Below are positions 59,001-64,000 of a stretch of 64,000 nt of DNA, one piece after another. Source of the stretch: Tuwongella immobilis (GTDB lineage Bacteria; Planctomycetota; Planctomycetia; Gemmatales; Gemmataceae). The translations under genes and the position numbers were made by a program. Each line of letters opens with the position of its first letter. Within the stretch, counting starts at the first letter, position 1. Under the pieces are notes generated by a model. The model did not search any database. It was not told the origin of the DNA and worked only from the letters and a program-made list of their open reading frames with translations. The stretch is from the NCBI RefSeq assembly GCF_901538355.1, contig NZ_LR593887.1:5804920-5868919 (forward strand), in the 5' to 3' direction.

Positions 59001-61897
59001 GCGAGCCTATCACCGAAAGTCCCGCTTTCGCGCAAGGCTCAATCGTCACCATCAACGGAACAACCTACCGATTGTTCTACCAATTTGATGGCAACGACGA
59101 TCTCATCCTTCGTCAAGATACCGCACCAACCACGGTCTATGTCTCCGCGACATTCACCCAAGCCGTTGGCAGCGCGATCACCGATGCCGACTTTGGCACC
59201 GCTCGCGATCAAGCCGCCGTTGCGGGGGTTACCGCATTCACCACCATCGCCGCCGCTCTCGCTGCGATTGCCGATGGCGGGACCATCATCGTCAACGAGG
59301 GAAACTACAGCGAAGCCGTCAATCTGACCGCGACTCGCGTTCCGCTATTCCGAATCACCGGCGCAGATGCCGCTCAATCTGTCACCCTGGGCAGCCTCGC
59401 CACCGCAACCGGAGTCACCGTCCAAATCGACGGTACTTCCGTCCTCTCGATCAACGGCGACAACTCCAGCACGCAGATTGCCGGCGTCATTTCCGGCAGC
59501 GGCTCGCTGGTCAAGCAAGGTACTGGAACGCTCACCCTCACCGGAACCAACACCTTCACCGGCACCACCACGATCAACGCGGGAACGCTGCTGGTGAATG
59601 GCGTTCATTCGGGGACTGGCGCGGTGACGGTGAACGCGACGGGCACGCTGGGCGGCACCGGCAGCATCGCTGGTGAGGTGACGGTGAACAGCGGCGGGCA
59701 GATCACCGGGGGCATGCTTGGCGAAGTCGGCACCCTCACTGTCGGCGGGCTGCTGTTCAATGGTGGCACCTTCGCTGCCGATTTCGGGATGGATTCCTCG
59801 GACACAATCGCCACGGCGGGGACGGTGAATCTGGCCTCGCCGGGACAAGCGGTGTTCGTGAAGAATTCGCAGAAAGGAACGGCCACTCCCGGCATTGTGT
59901 TTACGCTGATTGATTTGACCGGCAGCGGAACCATCAGCAATCCGCCGCTCGCAAATGCGATTGCGGGCAGCTCCGACACCATCAACGGCCAATCCGGTGT
60001 CTTCGGCTACAACGGCGGCGCGGGCGAGAATGACTTCGTCTTCGCCACCAGCGGCACGCAAGGCGTGGTCATCACTCCCACCGGGGGAGATACCGTCGTC
60101 ATCGAAAACGGCGCCACAGACACCGTCCAGGTGCGTTTGACTTCGCGCCCCGTGACCGATGTGACCATCACCTTGACGCCGACGAGCGTGAACGCCGATC
60201 CGGTGGTGCTGGTGTTCACTTCCGCGAATTGGAATGTGCCGCAGACCGTGACGATCTCGGTGCCAGACAACACCATCGTCGATGGCACCCGACAGGGCAG
60301 CGTGTCGTTTGCAGTCACCAGTTCTGATGCCAACTATAACGGCCTGACCATCTCGCCATTGGCAGTCACGATCCTGGATAACGATGCCGCCGCATCAGTC
60401 GAGGTGGTCGGCGGCAGTGGACAATCGGCGATGTTGGGCAGCGGATTCGCTTCGCCCTTGAGCGTGGTGGTCCGCAACGCCGATGGACAGGCCGTTTCGG
60501 GTGCGACGGTCACGTTCGTGGTGCCAACCTCGGGTGCGACGGCGGTTCTCTCGACGATGTCGGTCATCACTGGGCGAGACGGGATTGCCACGGTGACGGC
60601 GACGGCGGGCCTGGTGGCCGGCACGTACCTCGTGACCGCCTCATCGGGCGAGGCCACGCCTGCGGAATTGTCGCTGACCAATGCGGTGCTGTCGCAGTCG
60701 ATCGACTTCCCGGTGCCGGCTCCGGTGCCGTTCGCGGCGGGTCGCACGGTGGCGCTGACCGCGACGGCGTCGAGCGGTCTGCCGGTGGTGTACACGGTGG
60801 TATCGGGTCCAGGCGTCCTGAATGGCTCCACCCTCACCGCGACCCGCCCGGGGACGGTGATTGTCCAAGCCTCGCAGCCAGGCAATGCAGAATTTGGTGC
60901 CGCCGAGTCGATCACCATCGAGGTGGTGTTCCGTCCGGTGGGACAAGATCAATTCACGGAATTCTTGGTGAGTACCGCAACTGGCGTCAGCACAGTCGCC
61001 GAGCCGGGGCAAACGCCGGTGCCCGTGGCGGGACCGGGACCGGGCTCCCGTGGCGTCGTCGCGGATATGACCGGCGACGGAATCGCGGATTCGATCATCG
61101 CATCGGGGCCTGGGGCACGTGTCACGATCACCGTCTACGATGGTGCAACGGGGCAAGTGGTCCGCACCCTGTCGGCATTCGAGGATTCGTTCTTCGATAG
61201 TGCCACGCTCGCAGCAGCGGATGTCAACGGCGACGGGATCGCGGATTTGGCCGTTGGCGCGGATGCGTTCGGCGGGCCTCGCGTGACCATCTTCGATGGC
61301 GCGACCGGGACCGTTTTGGCCGACTTCTTCGCCATTGATGATGTCAATTTCCGAGGCGGTGTCCGCGTTGCATTGGGCGATGTGGACGGCGACGGCTTCG
61401 CCGATCTGATGGTGGCTGCTGGCGTGGGGGGTGGTCCACGCGTCGCTCTGTGGGACGGCGCCAGCCTGCGACCGGGCGAATCGCCGCGTCGCCTGGTGAG
61501 CGATTTCTTCGCCTTCGAGCCGACGTTGCGAGATGGGGCCAATGTCTCCTTGGGCGATCTGAACGGCGACGGCCAATTGGATCTGATTCTGTCCGGTGGC
61601 CCCGGCGGTGGTCCGCGGGTGTTGGTGCTGGATGCCGCCGAATTCCTCGCCTCGGGTGGGGAATCGCGGGTTGTGCTGGCCAACTTCTTCGCGGCGGAAC
61701 CAACCCTCACCGGCGGAGCGGTGGTCACCGCCAAAGATTTGGACGGCGACGAATTCGCCGACCTGGTCGTTGGCATCCCCACCGGCCCGTCCACCGCGCT
61801 GGTGCGGATGTTCCTGGGTAACACGATCACATCGTCGGATACCCCGCCGGTGTTTGAGGAACTCACCCTGGATGTGAGTGCCATTTACGTCGGCTAA
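53072..61897 (+). CDS. Giant secreted beta-strand/FG-GAP surface protein (about 2,940 aa)
   Basis: It starts MPLPSWLRRLWTRSVSEPQQ (ATG 53072, GAGGTG upstream) and carries LEDRVTPA at residues 32-39, a motif recurring at the start of giant planctomycete surface proteins. A filamentous beta-helix of hundreds of G/T/S-rich strands follows. It includes autotransporter-associated repeats (SGSGSLVKQGTGTLTLTGTN, VNGDGSAGRSLTTTTTGATT) and a tandem 307-residue duplication. A Calx-beta-like domain comes next (VIENGATDTVQVRLTSRPVT), then a bacterial Ig-like region. Five C-terminal FG-GAP/EF-like motifs follow (DMTGDGIAD, DVNGDGIAD, DVDGDGFAD, DLNGDGQLD, DLDGDEFAD). Probably an adhesin or structural surface protein. 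In-frame ATGs at 52964 and 53045 are alternatives. Confidence 0.9.
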   Translation: MPLPSWLRRLWTRSVSEPQQSPSPLRPGLDVLEDRVTPAYNLILGSGSGSTNVTTTVSAGVTTFEATGPGAQLGLFVVFNALQTGDVIITTGTGGSEAGNITSNILGAEMNATPASGSTISFRSGSGPNLVGNIELPQLTFSGGAVNLDVQAAGNVRFVGSFNSSTTPLATVTLSSTNGSISTDSGATVFGTPLAATAKSGINITTQVSSLEAKSATGGITIQNTGNLTVGGVSASLSGVDITTSGTVDIQANGTITVSTAGEDITTASGDIVLTADDLTINQAINAGTGKVSLRPFSAGRQIDLGSNAAGNLGITQAELTLITAGAVAIGRNDIATGTVVVSKAFGVTGTTSLSVTTARDIDIIGSGPLTSVDGDLSLSANQQATPTSGNFIGIDVFSASVTATGTGNVLLQGRGGDTDFANFGVRIVRDVSGASTTIIGTGGNSTGVANYGIDHQNGGTITSTGGDVTLIGTGGGTGASSSQNYGIRLGFGAIITAGGTGTVNATFRGGNSGSNASQNIGLYMLDSGTGALITSGGGAINITATGSSTSSAIQLTNNAAIRSGNNAPITITADSISLNDASQIDSGTGTTIIRPNSTGTRIDLGGSGTLNGSPLTLGLTDAELDRFTAGTLIIGRNDIATGGIQVSAAVSPANVTTLSLITPAEISGAGSIAVSKLAMRAVTGIALTGANAVSTLALQNKTSGTVAFHSTTNLLVSSVDGLTGANNKADLTISTSAGSDLTIEAGISGVASSQGKLTLDAGQDLLLGTDSNFGDVTSTVLTLKAGRDIVVSNQTYAQGGTGVTATAGRNITIQGDSLINSTGGSAPVSLTTGASGILTLNNSIADRGSATSVGGLLTVTADDIVLTGGALSSSGTVIIRPVSAGRQIDLGTNTTGQLGITQAELDRISASSIILGRNDIATGEVMVSKVVGLTGTTSLTVITARNIRTSNATSLTTVNGNLNLSANQQTTATPGDFTGIDVFNSTIGATGTGQVTIAGRSGNASTLQMGITVRAGAIITGGTTGTLTVSGISNGSNLNNYGLFLLNVGSSITSKGASVSVTGQGGSGSGDNNSGIAVQTGAQITAGGMGTVFVQGTGGTGTNSTDGILLLESNTKITSNGGNVTVIGIGGGSSTGIGNVGIRINQAQISAGGTGTLTVQGTAGNSTGESNFGINLLGTGGAISSAGTVSVTGTGRSHPSSFGISIRSNAIISSSSNANLSITTDSLGIDATGQIQTGTGTLTIRPRTAGTNINLGGADVLSGSPLTLGLTLAELSRITAATLQIGDATTGSITVSQAVNPANITSQVRVGEVGGGNVNLNANLSTSNNAALTIVPNVVVGGTPTILTDAGAITFSGTVNGDGSAGRSLTTTTTGATTFTGAVGATNPLAALTITTNTLTTSAIATTTGLTVTQSGAGTIGGAITNTGGLVKGGTGTLTLAAANSYSGNTQINAGTLRAGAANVFSANSAVSLADAAGATLDLNGLNQSIGSLAGGGITGGNVTLGAATLTVGGNSASTSYAGIISGSGSLVKQGTGTLTLTGTNTFTGTTTIDAGRLNVDGSIAGNLSVGGSGTLGGNGTIGGNVSGSGTVAPGASPGKLTINGDFTPSGIVEFEVNPPAATAGTDYDQIEVEGAVDLSAATFSFVGTAQPPTVAANQVVTLIRNLGGEPITESPAFAQGSIVTINGTTYRLFYQFDGNDDLILRQDTAPTTVYVSATFTQAVGSAITDADFGTARDQAAVAGVTAFTTIAAALAAIADGGTIIVNEGNYSEAVNLTATRVPLFRITGADAAQSVTLGSLATATGVTVQIDGTSVLSINGDNSSTLIAGVISGSGSLVKQGTGTLTLTGTNTFTGTTTIDAGRLNVDGSIAGNLSVGGSGTLGGNGTIGGNVSGSGTVAPGASPGKLTINGDFTPSGIVEFEVNPPATTAGTDYDQIEVEGAVDLSAATFSFVGTAQPPTVAANQVVTLIRNLGGEPITESPAFAQGSIVTINGTTYRLFYQFDGNDDLILRQDTAPTTVYVSATFTQAVGSAITDADFGTARDQAAVAGVTAFTTIAAALAAIADGGTIIVNEGNYSEAVNLTATRVPLFRITGADAAQSVTLGSLATATGVTVQIDGTSVLSINGDNSSTQIAGVISGSGSLVKQGTGTLTLTGTNTFTGTTTINAGTLLVNGVHSGTGAVTVNATGTLGGTGSIAGEVTVNSGGQITGGMLGEVGTLTVGGLLFNGGTFAADFGMDSSDTIATAGTVNLASPGQAVFVKNSQKGTATPGIVFTLIDLTGSGTISNPPLANAIAGSSDTINGQSGVFGYNGGAGENDFVFATSGTQGVVITPTGGDTVVIENGATDTVQVRLTSRPVTDVTITLTPTSVNADPVVLVFTSANWNVPQTVTISVPDNTIVDGTRQGSVSFAVTSSDANYNGLTISPLAVTILDNDAAASVEVVGGSGQSAMLGSGFASPLSVVVRNADGQAVSGATVTFVVPTSGATAVLSTMSVITGRDGIATVTATAGLVAGTYLVTASSGEATPAELSLTNAVLSQSIDFPVPAPVPFAAGRTVALTATASSGLPVVYTVVSGPGVLNGSTLTATRPGTVIVQASQPGNAEFGAAESITIEVVFRPVGQDQFTEFLVSTATGVSTVAEPGQTPVPVAGPGPGSRGVVADMTGDGIADSIIASGPGARVTITVYDGATGQVVRTLSAFEDSFFDSATLAAADVNGDGIADLAVGADAFGGPRVTIFDGATGTVLADFFAIDDVNFRGGVRVALGDVDGDGFADLMVAAGVGGGPRVALWDGASLRPGESPRRLVSDFFAFEPTLRDGANVSLGDLNGDGQLDLILSGGPGGGPRVLVLDAAEFLASGGESRVVLANFFAAEPTLTGGAVVTAKDLDGDEFADLVVGIPTGPSTALVRMFLGNTITSSDTPPVFEELTLDVSAIYVG
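57641..59575 (+). repeat. 921-bp tandem repeat within the giant surface-protein gene
   Basis: Unit 1 (57641-58561) and unit 2 (58562-59482) are almost identical at the nucleotide level; a third, partial unit runs to about 59575. The period is exactly 307 codons. Each unit encodes SGSGSLVKQGTGTLTLTGTN, a linker (GNLSVGGSGTLGGNGTIGGN), a strand-rich block and FTTIAAALAAIADGGTIIVN. Confidence 0.95.
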
Positions 61898-61918
61898 TCG
61901 CTTGACCGATGAACTAGG

Positions 61919-61959
61919 TGCGGGTCGGGTGGAATCTTCTCATTCCGCCTGGCCCCGCC
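61919..61959 (+). terminator. Hairpin after the giant surface-protein gene
   Basis: GGTGGAAT and ATTCCGCC pair around CTTCTC (one G-U), and GCGGG...CCCGC can extend the stem. It lies 22 bp past the stop. There is no T-run. Confidence 0.45.
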
Positions 61960-62086
61960 TGAGATGCTTGCCCCATCGCCCGCCATTCCAAAATCCGGAA
62001 TCCATTCCACGACTGATCCGGCTTGCCGCGATTCGGTCAACCGTGCTACACTGCGGTCTGCCGATTGGCAGGAGGGGGCCGCAGGC

Positions 62087-63991
62087 ATGGATGACTGCGT
62101 GATTCGCGGATTTCGCCACCGCCCATGGTGGCTGTTGGCTGTTGTCGCGCTGGTGCTCGCCCAGGCTTGGCTCACGCTGCGCCTCTTCGGGGCGGATCAC
62201 GAATGGGCTCGGCTCACGGATGCCCGTCCGATTCTCACCGGTCAGCATCCCCTGCACCTATACCATGGCTATCTCGGAGCCGAATCGTGGCTCCATCATG
62301 GCACCAGTTGTTGCTATGATCCCGCCTTTCAAGCGGGGTATCCCAAAACACCGATTTTCGATGCCGGTTCTCGTCCTGCGGAATGCTTCATGCTGCTGGG
62401 TGGGGCCAAATTCCGTCCCGGTGCGTACAAAGTTGGCCTCGCCACCGGATTGATTCTGGTGCCTGTCGCGTTCATCGTCATGGCGCGTGGTTACGGATTG
62501 GCCCCACCAATCGCCACACTCGCCGGACTACTCGGCATGTTGCTCGGCTGGGCGGCACCGGCACGCGGGCTAATCATTCGCGGCGACGTCGATTTGCTCC
62601 TGGGCGGCATCTGCATGCTCACCCATCTCGCCTGGCTGATTCGCTTCGACCGACTCCCCGGTATCGATAGTTGGATCATGATTACCGTACTGGGCACCCT
62701 CGGCTGGTTTACCCAACCGTTGTTGTGGCTGGCGTATCTCTTCTTTGCCTCGCTGTACTATTTGTGGGTCGCCGGGAGACAGCCACTGCCGTGGCACTTG
62801 GCCATTTGGGGGGCCGCGATTTTGGGCCTCTGCGCCAATGCCTTTTGGCTGTGGGATTGGCTCCGCTATTGGTGGATTCGCATGCCCAGCGGCAGCGCCA
62901 TGATGGCATTCCCGGAGTGGTCTGCCCTTCTGCCCGATCGCGCGATGCTCACCCAGCTTTGGCACGCCCAGCCGATCGCGCTGACCATCACCGCCATCGG
63001 CATTTTCGGCATGAAATTGATGTTTTGGCGGAAAAACTACGCTTCCGCAGCCCTGCTGGCCGTGCTGATGTTCCATCTGCTGGTGATGATTCGCCTGGCG
63101 ATGGTCTGGCCGGTGGCCGGTGAAATCGGCGTCGAAGCGTTGCTCGCCATCATCGCGTGGGCCTGCGTCTGCCCGGCGTCGCTGCTGATTTGTCGCATGT
63201 TGCGACGGGTCATGGGCACCGGGCAACGGCCACTCGTCGTCGGTGCAGTCGGATTGGTCGGCCTGGCGCTCTCGCTGAGCTGGTTTGGCCCGATCGAAGA
63301 TCGCCTGGACCGCTCCCGACTCGGGCCGCCGCGATTGGAAATCGGCTTCGATCCCGATCGACTCCAACTCATTCAACAGTTGCAGGCACTGACCAACACC
63401 GACGCCCGGATTTTGTGGGAAGACCGCCCGTTGCTCAATCGCCAAAGCGGTTGGACAGCCTTGCTGCCGCAGTTGACACAACGCGCCTTTTTAGGTGGGT
63501 TGGATTCCGAAGGTCAAGTGGAGCATATGTTTGCGCGGATGAATCAGGATCGGCTCGGCGACCGCGACTTATCCGAATGGACCAATCAGGAATTGATGCA
63601 ATTCTGCGATCGCTACAATGTCGGCTGGGTGATCTGCTGGACGCCCCGGACATTGGCCCGCTGGCGCGAATTCCCTCATGCCCGCGAAGTGGCCACGCTC
63701 CGCGATCGCGGCACCGGCGTGATGTTCGCCATTCAACGGCAGCCCAGTTTCATTCTGCGAGGCAAGGCGAAATGGGCACAAGCCGATTGGCGACGAATTG
63801 CCCTGACCGATGTGGAACCCGACGAGAATGGCGAAATTGTGCTCAGTCTGCACGATCAAACCGGCTGGCGCGTCGCCCCATCCTATGTGCGATTGGACCG
63901 CGAACTCGATCCGTATGACCCGATTCCACTCGTTCGGCTGAAGATCCCCGGCCCGATCGCCGTGCTGACGCTGACTTGGGACAATCCATAG
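62087..63991 (+). CDS. Large polytopic membrane protein
   Basis: About 634 residues from ATG 62087 (GGAGGGGG about 10 bp upstream). It has about eleven hydrophobic segments, starting WWLLAVVALVLAQAWLTLRL. A luminal loop between the first and second segments reads TGQHPLHLYHGYLGAESWLH and HGTSCCYDPAFQAGYPKTPI. A soluble C-terminal domain follows from about residue 415 (LTNTDARILWEDRPLLNRQS). The YDPAFQAGYPKTP...F loop and the C-terminal RILWEDR strand recall oligosaccharyltransferase/YfhO-like or GT39-type membrane proteins. I cannot assign an activity. An earlier ATG at 61964 is rejected. Confidence 0.75.
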   Translation: MDDCVIRGFRHRPWWLLAVVALVLAQAWLTLRLFGADHEWARLTDARPILTGQHPLHLYHGYLGAESWLHHGTSCCYDPAFQAGYPKTPIFDAGSRPAECFMLLGGAKFRPGAYKVGLATGLILVPVAFIVMARGYGLAPPIATLAGLLGMLLGWAAPARGLIIRGDVDLLLGGICMLTHLAWLIRFDRLPGIDSWIMITVLGTLGWFTQPLLWLAYLFFASLYYLWVAGRQPLPWHLAIWGAAILGLCANAFWLWDWLRYWWIRMPSGSAMMAFPEWSALLPDRAMLTQLWHAQPIALTITAIGIFGMKLMFWRKNYASAALLAVLMFHLLVMIRLAMVWPVAGEIGVEALLAIIAWACVCPASLLICRMLRRVMGTGQRPLVVGAVGLVGLALSLSWFGPIEDRLDRSRLGPPRLEIGFDPDRLQLIQQLQALTNTDARILWEDRPLLNRQSGWTALLPQLTQRAFLGGLDSEGQVEHMFARMNQDRLGDRDLSEWTNQELMQFCDRYNVGWVICWTPRTLARWREFPHAREVATLRDRGTGVMFAIQRQPSFILRGKAKWAQADWRRIALTDVEPDENGEIVLSLHDQTGWRVAPSYVRLDRELDPYDPIPLVRLKIPGPIAVLTLTWDNP

Positions 63992-64000
63992 CCGATCTTG

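Noticed and set aside
57248-60061. Minus-strand ORFs inside the giant gene (including repeated 238-aa frames)
   Set aside because: Antisense shadows of the G/T-rich repeats; their apparent similarity to each other only reflects the 921-bp duplication.

Overview
The window looks like a chromosome segment of a planctomycete, most likely of the Gemmataceae (Gemmata/Tuwongella type; the genus is a guess). Reasons: several DUF1559 prepilin-like proteins with an H-X9-DG C-terminal motif, a giant secreted beta-strand protein carrying an N-terminal LEDRVTPA motif, FG-GAP repeats, a sialate O-acetylesterase, an alpha-E/transglutaminase pair, and many lineage-specific hypothetical proteins. Base composition is moderately GC-rich, with a visibly GC-richer island at about 12.1-18.3 kb.

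Layout. 0-7 kb is ordinary chromosome: the end of a membrane protein gene, a large membrane-anchored hypothetical, a LmbE/PIG-L deacetylase, a UPF1/IGHMBP2-type helicase and a GT39/ArnT-like glycosyltransferase. 7.0-23.2 kb is an accessory island. 23.5-37 kb is mostly minus-strand chromosome: beta-propeller phosphoesterase, vWA lipoprotein (+), Dph6-like ATPase, transglutaminase, alpha-E protein, esterases and DUF1559. 37-42.6 kb is plus-strand (ispH, an oxidoreductase, an SH3-like secreted protein, DUF1559 and a lipoprotein). 42.7-49 kb is a run of small DUF5063/DUF1963/macro-domain/hypothetical genes. 49-64 kb holds a Zn-dependent phospholipase C-like protein, a Tat metallophosphoesterase, a surface protein of about 2,940 residues and a large membrane protein.

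The main result is that the island reads as a degenerate chromosomal integron. About a dozen small plus-strand genes are separated by imperfect 66-98 bp repeats that begin GCCGAAC (or a variant) and end in the complementary GTTCGGC. Inside lie a second pair of complementary boxes with one extra-helical base and a variable centre, which is the architecture of integron attC sites. The inner stem sequence changes between sites while pairing is kept. Upstream, on the same strand, lies an ORF whose C-terminal two thirds matches an integron integrase (IntI-specific region plus catalytic H, R, H and Y). Its N-terminal half is replaced by an unrelated domain, so the recombinase is probably dead. Directly after it, in the attI position, is a 172 bp palindrome-rich element ending at GTTCGGC. 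A second copy lies inside the array, and two shorter relatives end ORF-less, promoter-bearing cassettes.

The cassettes encode TPR, ankyrin, DUF4272, zinc-ribbon, DinB and several unknown proteins. Each starts about 8-10 bp after a conserved GGCGGAGG just inside the cassette, so the recombination site supplies the ribosome-binding site. One cassette has no ORF but a tRNA-like element with perfect acceptor and T arms, a type II variable arm and no usable anticodon. Around the array lie half-attC remnants, a 187 bp direct repeat whose edge coincides with an attC crossover point, a gene broken by a 265 bp tandem duplication, and a duplicated Rhs-tip toxin-like module.
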